Below, one piece after another: positions 24,120 through 35,818 of a DNA stretch of 64,000 nucleotides. The position numbers and the translations under genes were made by a program. Source of the DNA: Denticeps clupeoides. Its lineage: Eukaryota; Chordata; Actinopteri; Clupeiformes; Denticipitidae. A model generated the notes under the pieces. It saw only the letters and a list, made by a program, of their open reading frames with translations, was not told the DNA's origin and searched no databases. Where the stretch lies: assembly GCF_900700375.1 (NCBI RefSeq), contig NC_041723.1, forward strand, positions 16,979,763 to 17,043,762, read 5' to 3'. Every line of letters begins with the position of its first letter. Positions within the stretch are counted from its first letter, which is position 1.

Positions 24120-25550
24120 TTTTTACCTCTGGATAAACTCAAGTGTGCAGGATGCCTCATGCTAGTACACCAGATTGAAGATGTAGTATGATGCAAACAA
24201 AGCAGCAAATCCTGCCACAAAGTTGGGGTGTGGATTCACGACCACTTGGCCCTCAATACTCAGCATCCACTGAGTTGCAGTGAGAATTTCACCTAAATGA
24301 ATAAATACAGGCAACATGTTATATAAAATACACACTGAAAATACAACAGACCAAGTTTATTAAATAATTTACAGATTTGGTTCATTGTACATTACCTAAG
24401 ACAATCAGTCTCGGAGAGTCTGGAAGTGTAAAACTCCACAAAATAAAATTGAGAAAAAAAGTAATTACATACAAACTATAACCCCATAACAAAATTTTAT
24501 AATAAAAAAAAGCACGGAGCATGACTTACATCTGTCTGAAGAATGAGTGCTTCAGGTTTTTCCTTGAAGTGTGACAGAATCAGAAGGATGACACATGGGA
24601 TGAAAGAGGATGCTCCATTGTCATCATACTTCATAAGTATGTGCTGCATCTCATTTGTCCCTCCTGGCTTTCGACGGAAACACTGAAGTATCATCTTTCC
24701 CCTTTCTTCCACAGACTTCTCAAGTTTCTCCAGAAACTTGTTATATTTGTAAGAGACTCAAAGTGCATGTACATCTCTTTGGGCATGAAAAGATACGGCC
24801 ATTCCCTTTTCAAGTCCGCAATCGATGGAGGTGGGTAGGAATTGATGGACTTCCTTTGAAGATAATATGTTGCCTTCATTAGCTGACTGAGATGTCCTCT
24901 CTCAACCCCAGCTGGTCCCTCAGTACTGTAGAGGTCTTTCATTTCTTGTTGTTTTTCTTTGAGACTCTCCTCAGTCTCTCCTACAGGACACTCAGGCTGC
25001 CATCTCACACATCCATATTGGTCTGCTGGTCCTGGGGCAATGTCTTCAGATGTCTTTGAGGTCTTTTTCAGTTTTCTTCGTCTTGATAATGTGCAGCCAC
25101 GATTAACATGCTCCACTCTTGTTTTTAGTTGAGTCAAAAGTGATCCATAGCCAGAACCAATTTTTGTGCCATCTTGCAGGACATCAGCAAAGCTTTGTGG
25201 ATACTGTTTAACAATCTTTTTTGCAACAGTCAAGCACTGTAATTTTGATGGATTTAACTCTGTCAGTCTCATCTCATCAATGACAATTCTTACCATTTCT
25301 CTGCGATCTTTAGCTGTGGGGCGTCTTCCAACTGCAATGGCTGTTTTAACACCTATAGGCATCCTGTTCCAGGGAACTTCAAAGTTTTCTGGCCATACAC
25401 TTAAGTCTACAGTTGTACTGGAACTGTTTGTGCTGGAGACACTTGGTGGGCATGAGGAACTAGAATTTGATGATGGAGAGTCCTCTGTTGTGGTATGATG
25501 GGGTATTCTTGTGGCTTCTTGTGGATTTACTTTGTCATAACCTGTTTGGT
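24120..25550 (-). pseudogene. SAMD3-like multicopy fish gene, degenerate C-terminal part
   Basis: Minus-strand coding blocks run 25550-24745, 24745-24530 (a +1 frame slip joins these two near 24745), about 24436-24388, and 24290-24162. Together they follow remembered fish proteins annotated 'sterile alpha motif domain-containing protein 3-like'. Matching blocks include LSVWPENFEVPWNRMPIGVK, RRPTAKDRREMVRIVIDEMR, YPQSFADVLQDGTKIGSGY, QYGCVRWQPECPVGETEESL, LPDSPRLIVLG and WMLSIEGQVVVNPHPNFVAG. The family normally runs on after LFN.QYQEE; here a TAG at 24162-24164 falls where Gln is expected and the frame continues HEASCTLEFIQR. No SAM domain was found upstream. The biological role is unknown; the high copy number in fish suggests an association with mobile DNA. 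It could still be transcribed. Confidence 0.65.
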
Positions 25551-25735
25551 CTGAAACGGAAAAAACATGATACAGCTCAGTACCAATCACAATTAATGTT
25601 GAAGTAGTTCAAATTAAAATTATTCTCTGATTTACCTTTATGTTGTCTTAAATACAACTCCAGCTGAACACACAGATATTTTTTCATAATTGTGATGTTT
25701 ATAACCATACAATGCAAGTCATTAGTATCTTTGCT

Positions 25736-25971
25736 TAAAGGGACAGTTCACACAAAAATGAAAATGCTGTCATCATTTACTCACCCTCATGTTATTCCAA
25801 ACATGTATGAGCTTCTTTCTTCTGCTGAACAAAAAATATCACATTTTGAAGAATGATGGTAACTAGACAGTTGAAAGCAGCCTTTGATTTCCATTCTATT
25901 TTTTTCTACAATTGAAGTCAAAGACTACCATCAAGTGTCTCTTTACCAACATTGTTAAAAATATCTTCTTG
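25736..25971. mobile_element. Foldback MITE inserted in the C2H2/SAMD3-like locus
   Basis: The outer part (ggacagttcacacaaaaatg … ctcatgttattccaaacatg) and the returning arm (accatcaagtgtctctttac … aatatcttcttg) are the two halves of a very common fish palindromic MITE. The right edge meets the minus-strand ORF exactly where that ORF stops matching its family. Confidence 0.6.
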
Positions 25972-26890
25972 ATAGAGAACCAAGGCCATAGATGATTTGT
26001 CTTTTTGAAATAAGGCGTTATTGGCAATATTACATCCATCCCAAATGTCCTCAAACACATCCTTGTTTTGTTGTTGAGAATGAGATTGTTCATATTGCTT
26101 TCTGAATGCTTCTGATTCAAAAAGGGCATTAAGAGTTTTCTTTATTGGAACATACTGGGCAAAGCATTCTTTCCCTGAGTCATTAGCACCTAAATACACA
26201 GGCACTGGTTCAACATAGTTGAAGGAGTTTTTAAAGACTGTTTTGCAACATTGATCTGTACGCAAGATTGAATTTCCTGCGTTAAGTATGTCATTCTTTT
26301 TAAGGTCTTCAATAACGTCAATTATTGCATCACTAGACAGCCCAAGTTCTGACAATCTGTCCTTTAGATTTGAGAAGATGTATGCCTGGGTCAGATCATG
26401 AATTCCTTGGACTTCCTCTATGATGAAGGTAAAAGAAGCTTTGCCTGCAGTTTCAATTAAAAGAGTGACAAATTCTTCACTTGGCTCAGGCCCCTCACTC
26501 TCATCTTGAGATGTACTGTGCTGACACGCATGTTGTAATGGGTCTGATAAAACTGCTTCATGTAGAAGCTCAGGTGGACTGTTTTTGTGTGTTCTTGAGA
26601 TATGAGATGCAAATGTGGATTTAACAGTAAAAAGGGCATTTTAATTCTCTTCCCTCATCTATGTGGCCTTTTAAATGTCTAATTAGATCACTCAGAACTG
26701 TACATGTGAAATTACAATGTTCAATCTGGCAAATCAGTGTTGTGTCTGTTTGCTCAAATCTGACACCTCCACGTGACTTCTGATAAGCCTTATGGTCTCT
26801 ATATAGATGAGACTTGAATGCTGAAAATTTTGAAAAAAGCATGGGAACAGTCAGGTACTCCACAGGTAAAATGGCGGTTTGGAACATTAC
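25972..26890 (-). pseudogene. C2H2-zinc-finger multicopy fish gene fragment
   Basis: 26887-26621 encodes two C2H2-like units (FSAFKSHLYRDH; CNFTCTVLSDLIRHLKGH). The frame slips in a third finger near 26640 and continues in another frame from TVKSTFASHISRTHKN through EEFVTLLIETAGKASFTFII to SELGLSSDAIIDVIEDLKKN, FNYVEPVPVYLGANDSGKEC and DIWDGCNIANNALF, ending at SSMALVLYQE. This follows a family of large uncharacterised fish proteins that carry the FNYVEPV motif. The family's remaining several hundred residues are missing, replaced by the foldback MITE. It is in the same orientation as the SAMD3-like block just downstream. Confidence 0.6.
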
Positions 26891-27203
26891 TGTGTACTTT
26901 TACGTGTCTAGTAAAACCTACAATGGTATTGCTCTCATATTGACAGAATTTACAGTGATACATTTCTCATTTAGATTTAGGTTGTCATTTCGACGGATTC
27001 ACTGCTTATCGTTTGAAGCAAAATTGTTTACATTACGTTTGGTTTTGACTCCGTGATGTTTCGGCTTGCGTGACAAATTTTTTTTTTTTAAAGTTAACGA
27101 TACATTCCTTTACAAAATATACTTAGGGTTTCAGAGAAACTCATCCAACGATGTTAATATTTACGTTTTTCAACAGCAAAGACAACTGAGCACTTCATGT
27201 AAC

Positions 27204-27415
27204 TGTCATGACCCGGACCGGCAGGGGTGACTCCGGATCCGGAGTCCGGACCGGAGTTTCATGTTCGTCTCGTGTAATGTTCCCTGATCGTGTTCACCTG
27301 GTGTATATTTATATAATTGTATAAAACTATACTGTGTAGTTTGTATTAAACCCCTGTCGCGTGAAATCGTGCGAATACGTCCTTCTTCATCGCCATGTCC
27401 AGCCCACCCGTGACA
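27204..27415 (+). mobile_element. Solo-LTR-like fossil with 5-bp target duplication
   Basis: The ends are TGTCATGACCCGGACCGGCA … CACCCGTGACA, flanked by perfect GTAAC repeats (27199-27203 and 27416-27420). Inside are a TATA-like TATAAAACTATA (about 27320) and ATTAAA (about 27345). The GC-rich 5' part has small palindromes (CTCCGGATCCGGAG). It is the best-preserved member of the family also seen at 9591-9844. Confidence 0.7.
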
Positions 27416-27779
27416 GTAACGTTAGTTACTTCGATAGCAATGCTGTGCCTGCCAAACTACAAATACTCTAGAAAGCAAAGGCAAATAAAGCTAACAAACT
27501 GCAGGATATATCAACATTAACATGACGATAACGATTTACCTTTTACTTTAGGCTGCTTTCTGAAATGGCGCGCACCGCATTTCTCCTCCTTGCCTGAAGC
27601 AACAGATAAATCAAGTTAATACACATCCCTTTACAAAATGGCTAAACATAACGTTTAGAGGGCATATCCTGCTAAAATTATATAACGATATATATGAATT
27701 ACTTAACATTAAAATAAATAATTAATACTTATGGAAGTAAATTTAATTGAACTTACCAAAAAATCGATTGCTGTTTATC

Positions 27780-28060
27780 TTCACTGTGCTTCAGTCCACC
27801 AGATTTCAAACCATATCAGCCCGCGCAATCCCATAATGCAACAGAACAGTAAATTCTTGTAAAAATATTTAAAATACAGTGAAAGCACCTCCTACCTGTA
27901 AATTAATTACAGCTAACAGTGAAATATACAGTTAACACTTGTAAAACATTATATAACCCATAATGCATAGCAAATTACAGCAATAAATTGTAAAATGGCA
28001 AAACAGAGAGTTTCTGTACAATTTTGCTGTAAAAAATACAGCAATTTGTTACAGTGTAAC
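27780..28060. repeat. AT-rich dispersed repeat
   Basis: It contains recurring TACAGTGAAA, TTACAGCTAACAGTGAAATA, TACAGCAATTTGTTACAGTG and similar words that read as imperfect inverted copies of one another. This is typical of a fish MITE, but no clean ends were found. 28062-28260 has an open frame without recognised similarity. Confidence 0.35.
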
Positions 28061-28261
28061 AATGACTACATTCCTGGGCTTCAGCCTGAACCCATGGGTT
28101 CACCACAGTGATAGACTGGCTTGTTCTCATGACCGACATCTCCGCCGCTTTTACCATTGCTGTAAGGTACAGCCCAACCGCACAGCCCATAACATCATGG
28201 CTCAAAGGGAAACCCACGTGGCTCACCTGATCCACAGCTTACCTGCACTATGGAGGTGCAC

Positions 28262-28385
28262 ACCTCCAACCTGGGTGGTAGTAGCCTAGTGGGTAACACA
28301 CTTGACTATGAATCAGAAGACTCAGGTTCAAATCCCACTTACTACCATTGTGTCCCTGAGCAAGACACTTAACCCTAAGTGTCTT
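28262..28385 (+). repeat. tRNA-derived SINE, family A, 5' half
   Basis: tRNA-like head GGTAGTAGCCTAGTGGGTAA with A box, then B box GGTTCAAATCCCACTTACTA, followed by CCATTGTGTCCCTGAGCAAG. It is truncated after CACTTAACCCTAAG. Confidence 0.75.
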
Positions 28386-28537
28386 CATATGAAACACACT
28401 ACCCATTTTTTTATATGTAGCGTAAAAGTTAAAATAATACATGCAGCGTTATCTGTATTTTACATTTCAAAAAGAATTTGCTGCTCCGAATGGCTTTTTG
28501 AGTGTTAAAGGTTGCCGACTCCTGCGTTAGGGACATA

Positions 28538-29545
28538 CAGTTGGAACTTACTTTTTTTTTACTTTCTGTCTGATATTAAATCTTTCAGTTTTAGGCCCAT
28601 TCAGATTCCCAAAATAATTTCTATTTGCTAAATGTCAAAATAATGTGTGAGAGAATTTTTGTTGGAGATTTTTTTATTACTTGCTTAAAAAGTCAAAAGT
28701 TTACATACGTTTGCTTAGTATTTGGTACAGTTGCCTTTAAACTGAATGACTTGGCGCAAACACTTTGGGTCTCCTTCCACAAGCTTCTCACAACAGTTTA
28801 ATGGAATTTTGGCCCATTCCTCACGACAGAACTGGTGTAATTGAGGTTTGTGAGCCTTGCTCTCACACGTCTTTTCAGCTCTGACCACTAATTTTCTATG
28901 GGATTGAGATCAGGGCTTTGAGATGGCCACTCCAAAACATTGACTTTGTTGTCCTTAAGCCACTTTGTAACCAATTTTGCAGTATGCTTAGGGTCATTGT
29001 CCATTTGGAAGACCCATTTGTGCCCAAGCTTTAGCTTCCTGGCTGATGTCTTTAGATGCTGCTTCAATATTTCAACATACTGTTCTTTCTTCATGATGCC
29101 ATCTATTTTGTGAAGTGCACCAGTCCCAGTTCACAGTTCACAGTTGGGATGATGTTCTCAGGTTTGAAGGCTTCCCCCTTTTTCCTCCAAATATGACAAT
29201 GGTCATTATGGCCAAACAGTTCAATTTTTGTTTTGTCAGACCACAGGACATGTATCCAGAAATTAGGGTCTTTGTCTCTGTGTGTATTTGCAAAGTGTAA
29301 TCTGCCTTTTTTTATGTTGCTTTTAGAGTAATGGCTTTTTCCTTGCTGAGTAGCCTTTCAGCGCATGTCGGTACAGGACTTGTTTCACTGTGGATAGTGA
29401 TACACTCTTACCTGTTTCAGCCAGCATCTTCACAAGGTCTTTTGCTTTTGTTCTGATATTGATACGCACATTCCGCACCAGAACATGTTCTTGGACTCAG
29501 GAGGCATCTCCTTTTGAGCGGTCCTACTTTATCGGCCTACTACTC
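28538..29545 (-). mobile_element. Tc1-family transposon remnant, DD34E
   Basis: A TA-flanked left end CAGTTGGAACTTACT is visible. Minus-strand transposase includes [31 protein letters not shown] and [15 protein letters not shown] with D-to-E spacing of 34. The upstream half is degraded and the far end was not identified. Confidence 0.8.
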
Positions 29546-29879
29546 TATGCCTTACTGTGTAGTCATCCATCAGACAGAGAACATGTGACGAACCGAGCAT
29601 AGTATATTAGCATTGACTGTTCATTGCCGCTGTGGTACTTGTGAAGCCGAGCTGCATTATTATTATTTTTAAAATTACCACGAGACTTGCTCGCTGGACA
29701 AGTGGAAACACAGTTTAAACAAACAAATGGAATTATTAATAATTTACTAAAAACCTCTAGTAGGTGTGCATCAACAGAAGCAGGAGTTTGAACCGTGTCT
29801 TTGCTTCTGTAGTCACCCTGCTACAGTTCAGTAGCTAGAAAATACCTTGAACGCTGGGTTAACTGACACATTGTCTGTG

Positions 29880-29998
29880 GAGGCAGAATGGTGGTAGCCT
29901 GGAGGGTAACACACTTGCCTATGAACCAGACAACCACAAAGTCACAGTTTCAAACGCCACTTACTACCATTGTGTCCCTGACCAAGACACTTAAAGGT
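29880..29998 (+). repeat. tRNA-derived SINE, family A, 5' half
   Basis: Head GGTGGTAGCCTGGAGGGTAA, B-box-like CAGTTTCAAACGCCACTTAC, then CCATTGTGTCCCTGACCAAG. Confidence 0.7.
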
Positions 29999-30289
29999 CT
30001 CCAATCATGACAATTTCCCTTTGTGAGATTATTTAACATTAATACAAGTTCCCCTAGCCTGTCTATGGTCCTGCAGTGGCTAGAAATAGTGATAAAGGTG
30101 TCAAATAGGTTTAAAGAGTGCTTTGGTCATTCTGCTTCACCGTTCGTGGAATCTGTCCACTTATATGTCCACATAAATGGAAAGGTTACGTCCCGTCCCA
30201 AGCCTTAGACACAGTCTGAGTCTTAAGTTGCACAAACAATGACTTGAGTTTAGACCTGGATGCTGTGACATGTGAGTCATAACTCATAA

Positions 30290-30520
30290 ACCTCGCACTG
30301 CACCTCGTATTCTCTGAGCCCCCAGTACTGCTCGCCTGGTCCCTCCATCTCTGGAGGTAAAAGGAAGACATTCATCTAGACTCTTCTCCATCTTGGCCCC
30401 TCGGTGGTGGAATGAACATCCCCTCGAGGTCAGAACAGCTCAGTCACTGAGCACTTTCAAACGGTAGCTCGAGACCTTCCTCTTTAGAGAATATTTAGAT
30501 GAACCTTCTTATTGTCTGAC
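30290..30520 (+). mobile_element. Non-LTR retrotransposon RT C-terminal remnant
   Basis: A frame reads SRLFSILAPRWWNEHPLEV and AQSLSTFK, then LETFLFREYLDE, a common C-terminal signature of fish LINE reverse transcriptases. Only this end survives. Confidence 0.6.
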
Positions 30521-30840
30521 TTCTGTATAGAAACTACAACAGAGAGAATAGAAAGATTGTATTCATAGTTGGGGGTCCTAATGAACCAGAATTGATCACT
30601 CCATCGATGGTAACATGAAAGCACAAATGCCTTAAATGTAAATGAAATGTAAATGTAGACAATGTTCATTTCATGGAACATGGAACAAAAAAAATATTAT
30701 GACTATTCAGACCACCAACCTCCACTCTTGTGAAAGAATACACATTCCCGGCTACAGTACATTCCCACAGCTCCTATTGTTCATCATTTAATATAAATAA
30801 ATTACATAAAACATTTATTTCACCCACGTCAGAGCGCACG

Positions 30841-30900
30841 GACGTCAGAGCATGACGTCATCCTCCGTGTTCGCGGGACATGCCACGGCACGTCCCCGTG
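30841..30900 (+). promoter_or_regulatory. rps27l promoter: CRE and weak p53-like site
   Basis: A perfect palindromic CRE (TGACGTCA) is at 30853-30860, with partial CRE-like GACGTCAG at 30841-30848. 30876-30895 reads GGACATGCCACGGCACGTCC, two adjacent half-sites resembling the p53 consensus with about three mismatches. It lies 70-130 bp upstream of the start codon in a GC-rich stretch. Function is inferred. Confidence 0.45.
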
Positions 30901-30967
30901 TTCGGGGATTTATAGAGCCGATCGTGGCAACACGCGGAGACGTTCGAGGAAGCCGCTGGCCGACAAC

Positions 30968-31964
<997 letters not shown>

Positions 31965-32101
31965 GGCTGAGGATCTAAATGGATGTCACTGCACGATGCC
32001 TTAAATATTCATTGATTGCAATGAGCGTAATGTTGAGATGTAATTACAATGAAAGGTACATGGCAGGTTCTTTCTACCATGTCTTCAGTCCCCGTTTTGT
32101 G

Positions 32102-32107
32102 AATAAA
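32102..32107 (+). terminator. rps27l poly(A) signal
   Basis: AATAAA lies 138 bp after the stop codon. A minus-strand AATAAA lies only about 65 bp away at about 32168-32174, so the two genes end almost back to back. Confidence 0.6.
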
Positions 32108-32167
32108 GAATAATGCATTCAGTCCCTTCTGAGTTCACAAATACCAGATATGAAATGTATCAGATAT

Positions 32168-32174
32168 TTTTATT
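32168..32174 (-). terminator. dnaja4 poly(A) signal
   Basis: TTTATTT on the plus strand gives AAATAAA on the minus strand, about 360 bp after the dnaja4 stop codon. Confidence 0.5.
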
Positions 32175-32531
32175 TGAGAAATGATGAACACGTGAAAGAG
32201 AGAGCTGGTATTACCTTCATAGAAAGCATACAAAAGTACCCATCTGCAGTTAAGGGCCTGCTTATATGCAACAAACAAAACATCTGAAATATCAATACAA
32301 AATGATTACAAACACAGAGATTCATGCGATATTTTCTGCTCCTGGTGCTTACACTTAATGGGAAAGATAAAGTCTCCATATTGCTTCAAAAGCAGATACA
32401 TGGAACAAGAACCTGTGCTGTACACGGAGCCCTCAAAGGTCTGTATTCAGCAGCGTACACACAGAACTCACTCTAAACTACTCACTGCACAAAAGAAGGG
32501 GGAGGGACAAGTTACATGGTGCACGTTACAT

Positions 32532-35296
32532 TCACTGCGTCTGGCACTGAACTCCACCTCGGGGAGCTTCATCCTCATCGTAGGCCTCCCTGCTGTAGCT
32601 TCTCCGCTGGGATTCCATGTCGACGTCACAGAGGTCCACTTCCTCCAGGTCATCAGACAGCATCACATCTTCTCTCTCTGGCAGGAGACTTTCCAGCTGG
32701 GGCAGCATGTGCACAGGGAGCCAGTTTTTGTCTGGAAACTCCACCTGCAGGGAAGATGTCTCAGTATCATATTGGTGTGGTTGTCCTAAAAATGGGTAAA
32801 GATCCTTCAGAAATACTAACTTTGAGGACATTGAAATCATATAGTGAATGCACATACCTCAAATTCAATAACAAGCTGTCCTTTTTCATATGGCTGTCTG
32901 TAAACAGGCATGCCTTCACCCTCTACACACTTAACATCATTGTGCTTCACCACCTGACCTGTAACACATGCACAACAGTCAACTTGAGTGTGCATTTAAA
33001 AAATGGCCAGCTAATATACAAGAAAGGGAAGACCACACTAAAAGCACCCTCGTTTACCTGGTGGAGAGGAAACAACAAGTGTTCTGTTGTCTAGTGTGCT
33101 GACGGTCTTTTTGAAACCACAGAGCGCTTCCACTAGTTTGATGTTCATCTTCATAACAAGGTTTATGTCCTGTCTCTGGAATACAGAGTGCTCCATCTGA
33201 TCCAGGACAATGATTACATCACCAGGCTCCAGTCCTGGTTCCTGATCCCCTTCTCCATGGAATGTGACCTTCTGTCCATCTTTCATTCCTGTTAGGAAGC
33301 GCATAAAGAAAAACACACTGGCTTTTATGTTGAATTGCTCATAAACACAAAAATACAAACAATTATATGTTAGCATTTAACTGAATCCTATACCTTTGTC
33401 AATGTGAACTTCAAGAACCTTCTTCTTGCGTTCCACTTTGTGTCCATTACAGGTTTTGCAGCGGTCTTTAGCGCTGAATCGCTCTCCCTGCCCCTGGCAA
33501 TCTGAGCACATGCTCTGAATCTGCTGGATCATTCCTGGCCCGATCTGCTGCACCTGAATCTGAATACCTCTGCCTTTACAGGTTGAGCACTTCTCCAATG
33601 CTCCTTTTTTGCCCCCATAACCTGCAGAAAAATGTTAGATTTCAGCAACTCATTACCCCTATTTGCATATACAGACATAGATACTCACACATATATATGT
33701 GTATTAATTACAAACACACACCATCACACTTTTCACAGATGACATTCTTCTGTAAACCAAGTTTTCTTGTTGTGCCATTGTACAGATCTTCTAATGAGAC
33801 CTTAAGCTGGTGAACCACATTCTTGCCTAAAAAAGAAAACGCATCAGAATGATCACAAGACCAACTCCTAGGGTAGCAGTTATATCTGTAGCGACATACA
33901 TAAAACTACAGAAAAACTGAGATGGACCATCAGTACACAGATATAATATATACATTCTGATTTGTAAATACCACTTATACCTTTCCTTTCTCTCTGGGTT
34001 CTACCACCGCCTCCAAAGAACATGTTAAAAATGTCCATAGGGGAGGAAAATCCATCTCCTGCCATGCCGCCTTCTTTGATAGCCTGTTCTCCTCCTTGGT
34101 CATACAGATCTCTCTTCTTTGCATCAGACAGTACTTCGTATGCTTGTGATATGAGTTTAAACTGTGGAAAAGAAATGAATTATCTATATGCAACATCATG
34201 CATCATTACATTTTAAGGAAGATCAATACACTTCCACTTTTTGCTATTAACTTTAGTCTTGATTTAAAAAATTTAAGTATGCATGCAAAATGCATGAACA
34301 TTTTAAAATGTCAACACATTTCGGATAATACCCAACATATAAAACAAGAATGGGAAATGGAACTCAATGTGACATTGGATGATGATACTTGGAAAAGTGT
34401 TCTGGTTGTCATATGGGGGTGGGGAAGGAATTTGACTGGAAGTCTAAAATTCGAATTTTCAGGACACCACTAAAGTCTCTCCGCTCTGGGAGTTGGGGTA
34501 GCAATAAGTGCTGGAGGAACTGTGGACTTGGGGGTGATCAAACGCACGTATTCTGGGACTGTCCCACTGTTCAACATTTTTGCACTGAAGTTAAGGGGTA
34601 CATGGAAGGGCTCCTTAAAGTGAATCTTTCCTTGGACCCTTTAACATGTCTAGTGGACAAATTCCCGAATTATCTGTCCCAGTATCAGAAAACTTTGCTA
34701 CATCTCCAGAAAAGTGATAACTTATTGGTTGAAACCTGAACCACCCATGATCTCACAGTGGATAGTTATAAGCCTTGTTGGATAGGCCATTTATGTCTGT
34801 TTTAAGTTTACATTTTTGCTTGAAGTTTTTATATATTTTTTTTTCCCTCAGATTCTTATTGTAATTATATATAATTTATTTATATTTATATATCTTTATT
34901 TGAGAGCTTGATCCCAATCTCAGGACTGTTGTTATTGTTTGTATTTACGTTGACTGTTAATAAAAGTAATAAAAAAGTAATACAAATAAAACGTCAACAC
35001 ACACATATGTAAAAGAAATAGGAAAAAACTATCGACCACAAGCGGAGAGGGAATTTGGCCAATCAGCGAGCGTAAGCGAGCGACTCGTTCCAGAAAGTTC
35101 CAGCACTGCTATCGATCTCAGTTCCGTGTCCTTCACCCCTGCGGCGTCTCGGTCGGCGTCTCACCTTCTCCCCCTCGTTGGGGTTTTTGTCGGGGTGGTA
35201 TTTCAGCGCCAGCTTCCTGTACGCCTTCTTGATTTCCTCGGGCGAAGCTTTGGGGCTGACGCCGAGAAGGTCGTAGTATCCCGTCTCCCGGACCAT
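32532..35296 (-). CDS. dnaja4: DnaJ (Hsp40) co-chaperone, type A
   Basis: Seven coding exons: 35296-35165, 34161-33981, 33826-33722, 33621-33394, 33288-33058, 32958-32858 and 32744-32532. All are GT-AG and in phase, giving 396 residues (human DNAJA4 is 397). Seen in order: J domain with YHPDKN; a Gly/Phe linker (FFGGGGRTQ); four CxxCxGxG-type zinc repeats ([32 protein letters not shown]); client-binding beta domains ([18 protein letters not shown]); and a C-terminal CQTQ that fits a CaaX prenylation box. It stimulates Hsp70 ATPase and delivers unfolded clients in the cytosol. A non-coding first exon probably ends at 35588 (CACG|GTGAGT). Assignment to dnaja4 rather than dnaja1 rests mainly on its position next to acsbg1-idh3a-cib2. 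Confidence 0.9.
34330..34990 (+). mobile_element. L1-clade LINE 3' end in dnaja4 intron
   Basis: A frame reads [20 protein letters not shown] (C-x3-C-x7-H-x4-C knuckle) and then [12 protein letters not shown], typical of the C terminus of L1/Tx1-type ORF2. An A-rich tail ends near 34990. 5'-truncated. Confidence 0.7.
35088..35104. promoter_or_regulatory. Heat-shock element in dnaja4 intron, near coding exon 1
   Basis: GTTCCAGAAAGTTCCAG contains three alternating TTC/GAA units. A CCAAT (35058-35062) lies close by. Together with the upstream element at 35681-35693 it suggests HSF control. Confidence 0.45.
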
Positions 35297-35657
35297 CGTT
35301 GCAGGACCTGGTCGTTCGGACAAGAGGACGACGAAGACATCCTCGTGATACGTCCACGCAATGATCTCACACAATAAAGCGCACAACGATACAACATGAC
35401 AAGTTCCATTTCATTTTTACCAGAAATCCTCAGCGTGGCTGAGGTTAGCTTAGCACCGGCTAACACTCGCCGCAAAAACAGCAGGCGCGTCGAATAAACA
35501 TAAAAAAACGGCAGCAAGAACAACGCCGCTCGCACCGCGAAACTGCCCTGCGTGGGTCTTTAAAAAGCGCGGCCACGACGTACTCACCGTGCGGGCTCCT
35601 CTCCGGCGCTGCTCGGCGTGGGTAAGGACTGCTCGGGCTGAGCGCCGCTGCCGGCTC

Positions 35658-35693
35658 TATATATAACCTCCCGCCGCGGAGAACTTTCTGGAT
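35658..35693 (-). promoter_or_regulatory. dnaja4 core promoter: TATA box and heat-shock element
   Basis: On the minus strand a TATA (TTATATATA, 35666-35658) lies just downstream of a heat-shock element. The element reads GGAACTTTCTGGAT across plus positions 35680-35693 and fits nGAAnnTTCnnGA. The predicted start is near 35630, giving a short non-coding exon ending at 35588. Heat-shock control is expected for DnaJ genes. Confidence 0.6.
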
Positions 35694-35722
35694 CCCGAGC
35701 GGTGGCGCCGGAAGCCGAGCTG

Positions 35723-35818
35723 GTGTTCCGTGTTCTGCGCTCCGTGTTCCGTGTTCTGCGCTCCGTGTTCCGTGTTCTGCGCTCCGTGTTCCGTGTTCTG
35801 CGCTCCGTGTTCCGCGCT
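35723..35818. repeat. 21-bp minisatellite in the dnaja4 upstream region
   Basis: About four units of CGTGTTCTGCGCTCCGTGTTC in tandem with almost no divergence, followed by a partial unit. It starts roughly 60 bp upstream of the TATA box. Near identity between units implies recent expansion. Confidence 0.85.

Noticed and set aside
24691-25590. The 299-aa minus-strand ORF as a stand-alone intact gene
   Set aside because: It matches only the middle of the SAMD3-like family, begins inside an intron before a good acceptor at 25550, and needs a frame slip to continue.
28262-28385. tRNA gene
   Set aside because: A and B boxes are present, but the sequence continues into a SINE body and no tRNA cloverleaf is kept. 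The same applies to the family B copies at 44886 and 52456.
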